A DNA stretch of 37,567 nt from the NCBI RefSeq assembly GCF_049059935.1, contig NZ_JBMGQR010000038.1, positions 1 through 37,567 of the forward strand. The letters run 5' to 3'. Below are positions 1 to 7,467 of the stretch, in pieces. The notes beneath the pieces were generated by a model. It saw only the letters and a program-made list of their open reading frames with translations. It made no database searches and was not told the origin of the DNA. Every line of letters begins with the position of its first letter. The stretch's first letter is position 1. Source of the DNA: JAURVT01 sp049059935. GTDB lineage: Bacteria > Actinomycetota > Actinomycetes > Propionibacteriales > Nocardioidaceae. The position numbers and the translations under genes were made by a program.

Positions 1-736
1 AGCCGACCTGGGGGTCCTTGCCCAGGCGAGGGTCGTCGTAGGCGGTGCCGGGAGCCGACATCGACCGCAGCGCCGTGGCCTGCACGCCCGGCAGGAACAG
101 GCCCTTGCCGATCAGCCAGTCGGCCTGGTCGGCGGTCTGGCCGGCCACCCGCTGGGTGGTGAGCACCGCGAACACGTCGGACACGCTCTCGTTCAGGGCG
201 CCGGACTGGCCCTGGTAGACGAGGTTCGCGGTGTACTGCGTGACGCCGTGGGTGAACTCGTGGGCGAGGACGTCCGGCGGCTTGGTGAACCGGTCGAACA
301 GCTGCCCGTCGCCGTCGCCGAAGACCAGCTGCTGGCCGTCCCAGAACGCGTTGACGTAGCCGCGGCCGTAGTGGACGGTGACCGTGATGGGCGTGCCCTG
401 GCCGTCGACGGACGAGCGCCCGTACACCTCCTCGAACAGGGCCCACACCTGCTCGGTGGCGGCGTAGGCCTCGTCGACGGCGGCGTCGCCCACCGGCTCG
501 GCGCCGTCGGCCCGCGCGGGCGTGCCCGGGAGGTCCTCGGTGTTGCCGGCGGTGTTGACGGTGAAGCGCCCGCTGGCCAGCGCGGTGCGCCGCGGCGGGG
601 ACGGGGGACCGGTGCGGCGCTCGCGCATCAGGCCGTCGGCGACGAGCGTGGCGCGGCCGCAGTCGGCGACGTCGCCCTCGGTGGAGTCGACGACGGCCTG
701 GAGCAGGTACGGCGGGAGGAACGTGTGGTGGGCCAT
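1..736 (-). CDS. M4 family (thermolysin/protealysin-like) metallopeptidase, C-terminus outside the window
   Basis: The reverse strand encodes the N-terminal 245 residues of an M4 zinc metallopeptidase that runs off the left edge. The zinc motif HEFTH lies at residues 159-163, followed by a GALNESVSDVF stretch carrying the third zinc ligand Glu. There is no signal peptide. The protein begins MAHHTFLPPYLLQAV, which resembles the short PPL-type propeptide of protealysin-like M4 enzymes rather than the long FTP/PepSY propeptide of secreted thermolysins. Intracellular maturation or a non-Sec exit is therefore likely, but this is inference. The start chosen is the ATG at 736-734; an in-frame GTG at 748 is possible, and neither has a strong Shine-Dalgarno sequence. 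It is divergent from recO. The catalytic C-terminal half cannot be judged. Confidence 0.9.
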   Translation of the reverse strand, partial: MAHHTFLPPYLLQAVVDSTEGDVADCGRATLVADGLMRERRTGPPSPPRRTALASGRFTVNTAGNTEDLPGTPARADGAEPVGDAAVDEAYAATEQVWALFEEVYGRSSVDGQGTPITVTVHYGRGYVNAFWDGQQLVFGDGDGQLFDRFTKPPDVLAHEFTHGVTQYTANLVYQGQSGALNESVSDVFAVLTTQRVAGQTADQADWLIGKGLFLPGVQATALRSMSAPGTAYDDPRLGKDPQVG

Positions 737-829
737 GAGCCATGTCACCACGCGACCCGGACAAAAAGGAACGCCCACCTGGACGACCGGTGTCGACGCG
801 CCGCGACGGCGACCGTCGGCCCGGACCGG

Positions 830-835
830 CACAAT
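830..835 (+). promoter_or_regulatory. Candidate -10 box for leaderless recO
   Basis: CACAAT lies exactly 6 nt before the GTG start of recO, and no Shine-Dalgarno sequence precedes that start. The spacing would put the transcription start at or next to the start codon. No good -35 is visible, so this rests on spacing and on the same pattern at other genes in the window. Confidence 0.4.
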
Positions 836-841
836 GGACCG

Positions 842-1570
842 GTGAGCCTGTACTGCGACGAGGGTGTCGTCCTGCGCTGCCAGAAGCTGGGCGAGGCCGA
901 CCGCATCGTCACGCTGCTCACGCGTCGCCACGGACGCGTCCGCGCGGTGGCCAAGGGCGTGCGCAAGACGAGCTCGCGCTTCGGTGGGCGCCTCGAGCCG
1001 TTCATGCGGGTCGACCTGCAGCTCGCCGAGGGTCGCACCCTCGACGTCGTCACCCAGGTCGAGACGCTCGACCCGTTCGCCTCGCACCTGGGGGCCGACT
1101 ACCGCGCCTACACCGCCGGCACGGTGATCCTCGAGACCGCCGAGCGCCTGGCCGGCGAGGAGGGCGAGCCCGCCGTGCAGCAGTACCTGCTCCTGGTGGG
1201 CGCCCTGCGCGCGCTGACGTCGGGCGAGCACGAGGCGTCCTCGATCCTCGACTCGTTCCAGCTGCGGGCGCTGTCGATCGCCGGCTACGCACCCAGCTTC
1301 GACGGCTGCGCCCGCTGCGGCCTCGAGGGACCGCACCGCAGCTTCAACCCCAGCGCCGGCGGCATGCTCTGCCAGGACTGCCGGCTCCCGGGGTCGGCCA
1401 CCCCGTCGGTCGAGGCCGTCGGCCTGCTCGGCGGGCTCCTCGCCGGCGAGTGGCCCGTCGTCGACGCCGCCTCGGCCCGCGCCCGCCGCGAGGCCAGCGG
1501 GCTCATCGCCGCCTACCTGCAGTGGCACCTCGAGCGCGGCCTGCGCTCGCTGGTCCACGTCGACCGATAG
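842..1570 (+). CDS. recO: DNA repair protein RecO
   Basis: A 242-residue protein of normal RecO length. It starts SLYCDEGVVLR-KLGEADRIVTLLT, the conserved N-terminal OB-fold region of actinobacterial RecO. A zinc-binding set C156-x2-C159 and C177-x2-C180 lies in the C-terminal half, as in zinc-containing RecO proteins. RecO acts with RecR (and RecF) to load RecA onto SSB-coated single-stranded DNA during gap repair and recombination. The GTG at 842 is chosen because homology begins there, although the frame is open further upstream. The gene is followed 13 nt later by uppS, the recO-uppS order known from mycobacteria, which suggests co-transcription. Confidence 0.95.
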   Translation: MSLYCDEGVVLRCQKLGEADRIVTLLTRRHGRVRAVAKGVRKTSSRFGGRLEPFMRVDLQLAEGRTLDVVTQVETLDPFASHLGADYRAYTAGTVILETAERLAGEEGEPAVQQYLLLVGALRALTSGEHEASSILDSFQLRALSIAGYAPSFDGCARCGLEGPHRSFNPSAGGMLCQDCRLPGSATPSVEAVGLLGGLLAGEWPVVDAASARARREASGLIAAYLQWHLERGLRSLVHVDR

Positions 1571-1583
1571 GAGCACGGACGAG

Positions 1584-2339
1584 ATGGTCCGACGCCCCAC
1601 GCCGCACCCCTCGGGTGCGCGCCCGCCCGACCTGCCCCGCGACCAGGTGCCCGCGCACGTCGCCGTCGTCATGGACGGCAACGGCCGCTGGGCCAAGCAG
1701 CGCGGGCTGCCCCGCACCGCCGGGCACGAGGCGGGCGAGGCGGCGCTGTTCGACGTCGTCGAGGGCGCCATCGAGGTCGGCGTCACGCACGTGTCGGCCT
1801 ACGCGTTCTCCACCGAGAACTGGAAGCGCTCGCCCGACGAGGTGCGCTTCCTGATGGGCTTCAACCGCGACGTGATCCGGCGCCGCCGCGACGAGATGCA
1901 CGAGCTCGGCGTTCGCGTGCGCTGGGCCGGACGCCGTCCGCGCCTGTGGCGCAGCGTGATCAAGGAGCTCGAGGTCGCCGAGGAGCTCACCCGGCACAAC
2001 ACCGTCTGCACCCTGACGATGTGCGTCAACTACGGCGGGCGCGCCGAGCTCGCCGACGCCGCCGCGGCCCTCGCGCGCGACGCCGTCGCCGGCCGCGTCA
2101 ACCCCGACAAGGTCGACGAGAAGGTGCTCTCCCGCTACCTCGACGAGCCCGACCTGCCCGACGTCGACCTGTTCTGGCGGTCGTCCGGGGAGCAGCGCAC
2201 GTCGAACTTCATGCTGTGGCAGTCCGCGTACGCCGAGATGGTGTTCGCCGACGTCGCCTGGCCCGACGTCGACCGCCGCCACCTGTGGGCGGCCGTCGAG
2301 GAGTACGCCCGCCGCAACCGGCGGTTCGGCTCGGCCTAG
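1584..2339 (+). CDS. uppS: Isoprenyl transferase (cis-prenyl diphosphate synthase, UppS family)
   Basis: A 251-residue cis-prenyltransferase. The diphosphate-binding signature MDGNGRWAKQRG starts at residue 30, with the catalytic Asp at 31. The family motifs SAYAFSTENWKRS and RSSGEQRTSNFMLWQ follow. It condenses isopentenyl diphosphate units in Z configuration onto an allylic primer to build the lipid carrier (undecaprenyl or decaprenyl diphosphate) used for peptidoglycan and arabinogalactan precursors at the membrane. The position after recO matches mycobacterial Rv2361c, the long-chain (Z)-decaprenyl synthase, but chain length cannot be read from sequence. The ATG is preceded by a weak GGAG-type site (AGGAGC). 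It ends 1 nt from the convergent VOC gene with no terminator between them. Confidence 0.95.
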   Translation: MVRRPTPHPSGARPPDLPRDQVPAHVAVVMDGNGRWAKQRGLPRTAGHEAGEAALFDVVEGAIEVGVTHVSAYAFSTENWKRSPDEVRFLMGFNRDVIRRRRDEMHELGVRVRWAGRRPRLWRSVIKELEVAEELTRHNTVCTLTMCVNYGGRAELADAAAALARDAVAGRVNPDKVDEKVLSRYLDEPDLPDVDLFWRSSGEQRTSNFMLWQSAYAEMVFADVAWPDVDRRHLWAAVEEYARRNRRFGSA

Positions 2340-2340
2340 C

Positions 2341-2712
2341 TCAGCCCTGCGGCACGACCTGCTGCAGGTTCCACGTGTTGCCGTCGGGGTCGGCGAAGGT
2401 GACGAACAACCCCCACGGCTGCTCGTCGACGTCGCTCGCGTCGACCCCGGCGGCGCGCAGCTGGTCGCGCGCCGCCGCGGCGTCGTCCACGACGACCTGG
2501 AGCAGCTTCTGGCTGCCCGGCTCCATCTCGGTGATGCCCTCGCCGAGCACGACCGAGCACGCCGAGCCCGGCGGCGTCAGCTGCACGAACCGCAGGCCCT
2601 CGGCGACGCGGTGGTCGTGGTCGGCGACGAAACCGACCTGGTCGACGTAGAACGCCTTGGCGCGGTCGACGTCGGTGACGGGGATGGGGACGAGCTCGAT
2701 CTTCCAGTCCAT
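2341..2712 (-). CDS. VOC (glyoxalase/bleomycin-resistance) family protein
   Basis: A 123-residue single-domain vicinal-oxygen-chelate protein. It shows the beta-alpha-beta repeats VPIPVTDVDRAKAFYVDQVGF near the N-terminus and GLFVTFADPDGNTWNLQQV at the C-terminus, the usual ending of this family. Members bind a metal and act as dioxygenases, isomerases, glyoxalases or drug-binding proteins; the substrate here is unknown. It lies 34 nt downstream of the SRPBCC gene on the same strand, so the two probably share a transcript. Confidence 0.85.
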   Translation of the reverse strand: MDWKIELVPIPVTDVDRAKAFYVDQVGFVADHDHRVAEGLRFVQLTPPGSACSVVLGEGITEMEPGSQKLLQVVVDDAAAARDQLRAAGVDASDVDEQPWGLFVTFADPDGNTWNLQQVVPQG

Positions 2713-2746
2713 GCCCCACGGTGACGCAGCCCGGGCCGCGCTGTCA

Positions 2747-3226
2747 TCACCCGCGCGGACGAGGGATGCCGAGGTGGTCGCACAGGTTGGACGCGAACCG
2801 CGAGCCCATCGGGCCCAGCACGCCGTCCATCACACGGGTGACGGCGGGCTTGGCGAGACGACTGAGCGGCAGGTCGACCTCGATCTCCAGGCGCGTGGCC
2901 AGGCTGGTGCCGCCGTCGACCTCCTCGAGGCGGTACCAGCCGTCGACGCCGGAGCGCTCCCGCGTGCCCGACGGCGGCGCGTGCACGAAGTCGATGCGGC
3001 GCGGCTCGTCGAAGCTCATCTTCTCGGTGAAGGCCGGGACGAAGGTGACGCCGAGCGCCGGGATGGGCGACATCTGCCAGCGCCAGACGTCGCCGTCGGC
3101 GTCGATGCGCTTGAGGAACGGGGTGAGGCGGGTGAGCAGCTCGGGGTCGGTCAGCACCGCCCAGACGTCCTCGCGGGACGCGGCGACCACGGCGGCGGAC
3201 TCCTGGGACGTCGTGAAGCGGGCCAT
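2747..3226 (-). CDS. SRPBCC/polyketide-cyclase-like lipid-binding family protein
   Basis: A 159-residue protein with START/Bet v1-type features: an N-terminal AAVVAASREDVWAVLTDPELL helix-strand region, a central strand block with GWYRLEEVDGGTSLATRLEIEVDLPL, and a long C-terminal helix. Such proteins form a hydrophobic cavity that binds small ligands; no substrate can be inferred. The ATG at 3226 is chosen because an AGAGG site lies about 9 nt upstream. An in-frame ATG at 3235 overlaps that site. It is divergent from the FAH-family gene with 61 nt between starts. Confidence 0.8.
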   Translation of the reverse strand: MARFTTSQESAAVVAASREDVWAVLTDPELLTRLTPFLKRIDADGDVWRWQMSPIPALGVTFVPAFTEKMSFDEPRRIDFVHAPPSGTRERSGVDGWYRLEEVDGGTSLATRLEIEVDLPLSRLAKPAVTRVMDGVLGPMGSRFASNLCDHLGIPRPRG

Positions 3227-3275
3227 GCGGGACATCCTCTCGGCCACCGGGCCCGGGCGCCCGTCGGGGCATCGG

Positions 3276-3281
3276 TAGTGT
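3276..3281 (+). promoter_or_regulatory. -10 box (TAGTGT) of a leaderless promoter for the FAH gene
   Basis: TAGTGT ends 6 nt before the GTG start at 3288, which has no Shine-Dalgarno sequence. This is the spacing expected when transcription begins at the start codon. Confidence 0.55.
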
Positions 3282-3287
3282 CGGTGC

Positions 3288-4067
3288 GTGCGTATCGCCA
3301 GGTTCACCACGGACGAGGACCCCCGTTTCGGACTCGTGGGGGAGGACGACGGCCGACCGATGATCGCGGTGGTGGCCGGCGACCCTCTCTACGCGGGCAT
3401 CTCGCTGACCGGGGAGAAGGTGCCGCTCGACGACGTGCGGCTGCTCGCGCCGGTCATCCCGCGCAGCAAGGTGCTGGGCATCGGCAAGAACTACGCCGCC
3501 CACGCCGCCGAGATGGGCGGCGAGGCCCCCACGACGCCGCTGGTCTTCGTCAAGCCCAACACGAGCGTCGTCGGCCCCGGTGACCCGATCGTCCTGCCGG
3601 CCGGCAGCACCGAGGTGCACCACGAGGGCGAGCTCGCCGTCGTCATCGGCCGCATCTGCAAGGACGTCTCGCCCGACGACGCCGCCAAGGTGATCTTCGG
3701 CTACACGATCGCCAACGACGTCACCGAGCGCGCCTTCCAGCGCGACGACGGCCAGTGGTGGCGCGCGAAGGGCTCGGACACCTTCTGCCCGCTCGGCCCC
3801 TGGATCGAGACCAACCTCGACCCCTCCGACGTCTCCATCCGCACGCTCGTCGGCGACGACGTGCGTCAGGACGGCCGCACGTCCGACATGATCCACAAGA
3901 TCCCCGATCTCGTCGCCCACGTCTCGGCAGCCATGACGCTGCTCCCGGGCGACGTCATCCTCACCGGCACCCCCGAGGGTGTCGGCCCGCTCACGCCCGG
4001 TGACGAGGTCAGCGTCACGATCGAGGGCATCGGCACGCTGACCAACAGGGTGGTCCCCAGTGAGTGA
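3288..4067 (+). CDS. Fumarylacetoacetate hydrolase (FAH) family protein
   Basis: A 259-residue FAH-fold enzyme. An N-terminal cap region of about 50 residues is followed by the catalytic domain with KVLGIGKNYAAHAAEMG, the metal-binding HHEGELAVVIGR (acidic ligands) and DVTERAFQRDDGQWWRAKGSDTFCPLGPW. The C-terminal LLPGDVILTGTPEGVGPL is strongly diagnostic. Relatives cleave or decarboxylate acyl-pyruvates and 2-oxo-3-ene acids (2-hydroxyhepta-2,4-diene-1,7-dioate isomerase-like). The gene is conserved directly before gltX in Actinobacteria, and here its last 8 nt overlap the gltX start, so the two are translationally coupled. A house-cleaning role is plausible; the exact substrate is unknown. 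Confidence 0.92.
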   Translation: MRIARFTTDEDPRFGLVGEDDGRPMIAVVAGDPLYAGISLTGEKVPLDDVRLLAPVIPRSKVLGIGKNYAAHAAEMGGEAPTTPLVFVKPNTSVVGPGDPIVLPAGSTEVHHEGELAVVIGRICKDVSPDDAAKVIFGYTIANDVTERAFQRDDGQWWRAKGSDTFCPLGPWIETNLDPSDVSIRTLVGDDVRQDGRTSDMIHKIPDLVAHVSAAMTLLPGDVILTGTPEGVGPLTPGDEVSVTIEGIGTLTNRVVPSE

Positions 4068-5538
4068 TCGACCGGTCCGGGTGCGCTTCTGCCCCTCACC
4101 GACAGGAAACCCGCACGTGGGGCTCGCCCGCACGGCGCTGTTCAACTGGGCGCACGCCCGGCACACCGGCGGCACGTTCGTGTTCCGCGTCGAGGACACC
4201 GACGCCGCGCGCGACAGCGAGGAGTCCTACGAGGGGCTGCTCGACGCGCTGCGCTGGCTCGGGCTCGACTGGGACGAGGGCCCCGAGGTCGGCGGCGACC
4301 ACGGGCCGTACCGCCAGTCGCTGCGGATGGACGTCTACGCCGACGTCGCGCAGCGGCTGCTCGACGCCGGACGCGCGTACCTCGCGTACGACACCCCCGA
4401 GGAGCTCGAGGAGCGGCGCACCGCGGCGCGCGCCGCCGGCGGTGCCAGCGGCTACGACGGCCTGCACCGCACCCTCACCGACGAGCAGCGTGCCGCCTAC
4501 GAAGCCGAGGGCCGCGAGCCCGTCGTCCGGTTCCGCATGCCCGACGAGACGATCACGTTCCACGACCTCGTCCGCGGCGAGGTGACGTTCGAGGCCGACC
4601 AGGTGTCGGACTTCGTCATCCGCCGCGCCAACGGCCAGCCGCTCTACACGCTGACCAACCCCGTCGACGACGCCACCATGGGCATCACCCACGTGCTGCG
4701 CGGCGAGGACCTCCTCAGCTCGACACCGCGCCAGATCGCGCTGCACCGCGCGCTGGTCGACCTCGGCATCGGCGAGGGCGTCGTCCCGCAGTTCGGGCAC
4801 CTGCCGCTCGTCACCGGGTCGGGCAACCGCAAGCTGTCCAAGCGCGACGCGGGCGGCAGCCTGGCGTACTACCGCGACGCCGGCTTCCTGCCCGAGGGCC
4901 TGCTCAACTACCTCGCGCTGCTCGGCTGGTCCTTCGGCGGCGACCAGGAGCTGTTCACGCTCGACGAGATGGCCGCCGCGTTCGAGATCGGGCGGGTCAA
5001 CCCCAACCCGGCGCAGTTCGACCTGAAGAAGTGCGAGGCGATCAACGGTCTGAAGATCCGCGGCCTGGCCGTCGACGACCTCGCCACGCGCCTGGTGCCC
5101 TACCTCGCGTCCGCGGGGCTCGTCAGCGACCCGCCCACGGCCGACCAGCAGGCGTTGCTGACGGCCGCGACCCCGTTGGTGCACGAGCGCATCGCGGTGC
5201 TGAAGGAGGCCGTCGACCTGCTCGGGTTTCTGTTCGTCGACGACGCCGCGTTCTCGATCGATCCCGACGACCGCGCCAAGGTGCTCGACGAGGGTGGTCT
5301 GGACGTCGTGCGCGCCGCCCGCGCCGCGCTCGAGAACGTCGAGAGCTGGGACACCGCGTCGATCGAGCAGGCGCTGCGCGACTCGCTCGTCGACGGTCTG
5401 GGGCTCAAGCCCCGGAACGCGTTCGGGCCGGTGCGCGTGGCCGTCAGCGGTCGCCGCATCTCGCCCCCGCTGTTCGAGTCCCTTGATCTCCTCGGCCGCG
5501 ACCGCGCCCTCGCCCGCCTCGACGCCGCCCTCGCCTGA
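4060..5538 (+). CDS. gltX: Glutamyl-tRNA synthetase
   Basis: A 492-residue class I aminoacyl-tRNA synthetase. The N-terminal RFCPSPTGNPHVGLARTALFNW carries the HIGH-type ATP site (here HVGL), and KLSKR at 258-262 is the KMSKS loop. The C-terminal anticodon-binding domain follows. It charges tRNA-Glu with glutamate. No glutaminyl-tRNA synthetase is seen here, and Actinobacteria generally use GatCAB, so the enzyme is likely non-discriminating and also charges tRNA-Gln with Glu; that is inference. The GTG start overlaps the FAH gene by 8 nt. tRNA-Gln and tRNA-Glu, its probable substrates, lie just downstream. Confidence 0.97.
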   Translation: MSDRPVRVRFCPSPTGNPHVGLARTALFNWAHARHTGGTFVFRVEDTDAARDSEESYEGLLDALRWLGLDWDEGPEVGGDHGPYRQSLRMDVYADVAQRLLDAGRAYLAYDTPEELEERRTAARAAGGASGYDGLHRTLTDEQRAAYEAEGREPVVRFRMPDETITFHDLVRGEVTFEADQVSDFVIRRANGQPLYTLTNPVDDATMGITHVLRGEDLLSSTPRQIALHRALVDLGIGEGVVPQFGHLPLVTGSGNRKLSKRDAGGSLAYYRDAGFLPEGLLNYLALLGWSFGGDQELFTLDEMAAAFEIGRVNPNPAQFDLKKCEAINGLKIRGLAVDDLATRLVPYLASAGLVSDPPTADQQALLTAATPLVHERIAVLKEAVDLLGFLFVDDAAFSIDPDDRAKVLDEGGLDVVRAARAALENVESWDTASIEQALRDSLVDGLGLKPRNAFGPVRVAVSGRRISPPLFESLDLLGRDRALARLDAALA

Positions 5539-5558
5539 CGCCGGGGAGGGGCCCCGAT

Positions 5559-5588
5559 TTGGGGGCCTCGGAGGGGCTCGGGTAGAGT
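5559..5588 (+). promoter_or_regulatory. Candidate promoter for tRNA-Gln
   Basis: TTGGGG (5559-5564), an 18-nt spacer and TAGAGT (5583-5588) give a sigma-70-like promoter starting 20 nt after gltX ends. The same -10 hexamer and spacer occur before tRNA-Glu. Confidence 0.5.
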
Positions 5589-5595
5589 CAGCGAT

Positions 5596-5640
5596 CGGCT
5601 CAGGGACACCTGAGCCGCACGTCCGGACCCGTTCCGGACG
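5596..5640 (+). other. Two tandem hairpins in the tRNA-Gln leader
   Basis: CGGCTCAGG (5596-5604) pairs perfectly with 5609-5617 around a GACA loop. CGTCCGGA (5620-5627) pairs with 5633-5640. Both lie between the proposed -10 and the tRNA 5' end and would be removed by RNase P. They may guide processing or end gltX read-through. Confidence 0.6.
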
Positions 5641-5641
5641 A

Positions 5642-5713
5642 TGGGGTATGGGGTAATTGGCAGCCCGACTGGTTCTGGTCCAGTTAGTCTAGGTTCGAGT
5701 CCTAGTACCCCAG
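5642..5713 (+). tRNA. tRNA-Gln (anticodon CUG)
   Basis: A 72-nt cloverleaf. The 7-bp acceptor stem TGGGGTA/TACCCCA is perfect. The anticodon stem ACTGG/CCAGT encloses loop TTCTGGT with anticodon CTG, and the T-arm contains GGTTCGAGTCC. The discriminator is G and CCA is not encoded. It sits between gltX and tRNA-Glu, as in many Actinobacteria. Confidence 0.95.
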
Positions 5714-5729
5714 CGGACGAGCTCCGCTG
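5711..5729 (+). terminator. Hairpin after tRNA-Gln
   Basis: CAGCGGA (5711-5717) pairs with TCCGCTG (5723-5729) around a 5-nt loop, followed by a modestly T-containing GTTGTTG. It is a likely 3' boundary of the tRNA-Gln transcript. It overlaps the last 3 nt of the tRNA, so it competes with the mature acceptor end. Confidence 0.5.
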
Positions 5730-5747
5730 GTTGTTGAGCGGGTCGAT

Positions 5748-5777
5748 TTGGTCGGCCCGAGAGCAGTCGGATAGAGT
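5748..5777 (+). promoter_or_regulatory. Candidate promoter for tRNA-Glu
   Basis: TTGGTC (5748-5753), an 18-nt spacer and TAGAGT (5772-5777) mirror the arrangement before tRNA-Gln. The predicted start lies about 25 nt upstream of the tRNA 5' end. Confidence 0.5.
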
Positions 5778-5807
5778 TCACAGGTCGTCAGCGACGACCG
5801 TCCTCCT

Positions 5808-5883
5808 GGCCCCGTTGTGTAGCGGCCTAGCACGTCGCCCTCTCAAGGCGGTAGCGCGGGTTCGAATCCCGTCGGGGCTACCA
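5808..5883 (+). tRNA. tRNA-Glu (anticodon CUC)
   Basis: The acceptor stem is GGCCCCG with CGGGGCT (a G-U at 1-72). Anticodon stem TCGCC/GGCGG holds loop CTCTCAA with anticodon CTC, and the T-arm contains GGTTCGAATCC. The discriminator A is at 5880 and, unlike tRNA-Gln, CCA is encoded (5881-5883). Confidence 0.95.
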
Positions 5884-5887
5884 GGAT

Positions 5888-5921
5888 CGAGAACCCCGGA
5901 CCTCCTGGTCCGGGGTTCTCG
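5888..5921 (+). terminator. Perfect 15-bp hairpin after tRNA-Glu
   Basis: CGAGAACCCCGGACC (5888-5902) pairs with 5907-5921 around a TCCT loop. No U-tract follows, as is common for GC-rich actinobacterial terminators. It separates the tRNA from the adaA-alkA gene. Confidence 0.75.
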
Positions 5922-5994
5922 GCGTTCCAGGGCCCGGTACGTGCACGTCCGATTCCCGCCAGTGCTCCGGCCCGGGGCGCGAGAGGATGGGTCC

Positions 5995-7467
5995 GTGCCC
6001 ACCCCCGCGAGAGACCCAGGCCTGGTCGACGACCACGAGCGCTGCTACCGCGCCGTCCGCTCGCGCGACACCCGTTTCGACGGCGTCTTCTACACCGCGG
6101 TGCGCACCACGGGCATCTACTGCCGCCCGTCCTGCCCGGCGGTGACGCCCAAGGCCGGCAACGTCGAGTTCTACCGGACGGCCGCCGCGGCGCACGGGTC
6201 CGGCTTCCGTGCCTGCCGTCGCTGTCGCCCGGACACCACCCCCGGGTCGCCGGAGTGGGACGTGCGCGCCGACGTGGTGGGCCGCGCGATGCGGATGATC
6301 CGCGACGGCGTGGTCGAGCACGAGGGCGTGCCCGGGCTCGCTCGGCGGCTCGGCTACACCGAGAGGCACGTCGGACGGGTGCTGCGCGACGAGCTCGGCG
6401 CCGGTCCGCTGGCCCTCGCGCGCAGCGAGCGGGCCCGCACCGCCCGCCTGCTGCTGGAGTCCACCGCGATGCCCGCCGCCGACGTCGCGTTCGCGGCGGG
6501 CTTCACGTCGGTGCGCCAGTTCAACTCGACGATGCAGGAGGTCTACGCGATGTCGCCCACCGAGATCCGCACGCGCGGCACCGGCCCCGAGCCGGGCCCG
6601 TCCGGCGTCCTGCGCCTGCGGCTGCCGGTGCGCACGCCGTTCGACGCCACCGGGCTCCTGTCGTTCCTCGACGACCACGCGATCCCGGGCCTCGAGAGCG
6701 TGGAGGGCACGGTGTTCAGCCGGGTGCTCACCCTGCGCCACGGGCTCGGCGCGGTGCGGCTCGACGTCGCGGACGACGGCGTCGGGTGCGAGCTGGAGCT
6801 GCAGGACTCGCGCGACACGGTGCTGGCCGTGCAGCGCTGCCGCGCCCTGCTCGACCTCGACGCCGACCCGGTCGCCGTCGACGAGGTGCTGTCGGGCGAC
6901 CCGTCGCTCGCGCCGCTCGTCGCCGAGGTGCCCGGCGTCCGTCTGCCCGGCGCCGTCGACGGCTTCGAGACGGCCGCGCGGACGGTGCTGGGCCAGCAGG
7001 TGTCGGTCTCGGGCGCCCGCACCGTCGGTGGACGCATCGTGCAGGCGCTGGGCCGCCCGCACGAGGTCTTCGGCCTCACCCACGCCTTCCCCACGCCAGA
7101 CCGGCTGGCGGCGGTCGAGGCCGAGGACCTCCCCATCCCGCGCCAGCGGGGACGCGCGCTGATCGCGCTCGCCCGTGCGGTCGACGAGGGGACGCTCGAC
7201 CTCGACCCGGGGTCCGACCCGGTCGAGGTGCGCGCCGGTCTCGTCGCGCTGCCCGGCATCGGCCCCTGGACGGCCGACTACGTCGCGATGCGGGCCCTGG
7301 GCGACCCCGACGTCCTGCTCGGCGGCGACCTCGTCCTCGACCGCGTGATGGCCCGCCTCGGCATCGAGAGGTCGCGAGCCGAGCAGTGGCGACCGTGGCG
7401 GTCCTACGCCGTCGTGCAGCTGTGGCGCGAGGCCCGGCGCATCCAGGCGACGGGGGAGAAGCTGTGA
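5995..7467 (+). CDS. alkA: AdaA-AlkA fusion: methylphosphotriester acceptor/AraC regulator joined to 3-methyladenine DNA glycosylase II
   Basis: A 490-residue three-part protein. Residues 10-80 are the Ada zinc domain with four cysteines, C43, C47, C74 and C77; the first corresponds to the cysteine that accepts a methyl group from DNA phosphotriesters. Residues 90-195 are an AraC-type double HTH (ADVAFAAGFTSVRQFNSTMQE). The rest is AlkA: an N-terminal sheet domain, then the helix-hairpin-helix LPGIGPWTADYVAMR near residue 420, with the likely catalytic Asp in LLGGDLVLDR near 444. It should sense methylation damage, activate its own operon and excise alkylated purines. The GTG at 5995 has GAGAGGA about 8 nt upstream. 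It overlaps ogt by 4 nt. Confidence 0.93.
   Translation: MPTPARDPGLVDDHERCYRAVRSRDTRFDGVFYTAVRTTGIYCRPSCPAVTPKAGNVEFYRTAAAAHGSGFRACRRCRPDTTPGSPEWDVRADVVGRAMRMIRDGVVEHEGVPGLARRLGYTERHVGRVLRDELGAGPLALARSERARTARLLLESTAMPAADVAFAAGFTSVRQFNSTMQEVYAMSPTEIRTRGTGPEPGPSGVLRLRLPVRTPFDATGLLSFLDDHAIPGLESVEGTVFSRVLTLRHGLGAVRLDVADDGVGCELELQDSRDTVLAVQRCRALLDLDADPVAVDEVLSGDPSLAPLVAEVPGVRLPGAVDGFETAARTVLGQQVSVSGARTVGGRIVQALGRPHEVFGLTHAFPTPDRLAAVEAEDLPIPRQRGRALIALARAVDEGTLDLDPGSDPVEVRAGLVALPGIGPWTADYVAMRALGDPDVLLGGDLVLDRVMARLGIERSRAEQWRPWRSYAVVQLWREARRIQATGEKL

Noticed and set aside
2577..4199. A 540-codon open frame antisense to the FAH gene
   Set aside because: It is a GC-driven shadow frame of clearly homologous genes on the other strands; similar long antisense frames oppose gltX, recG, adaA-alkA and the M6 protease.
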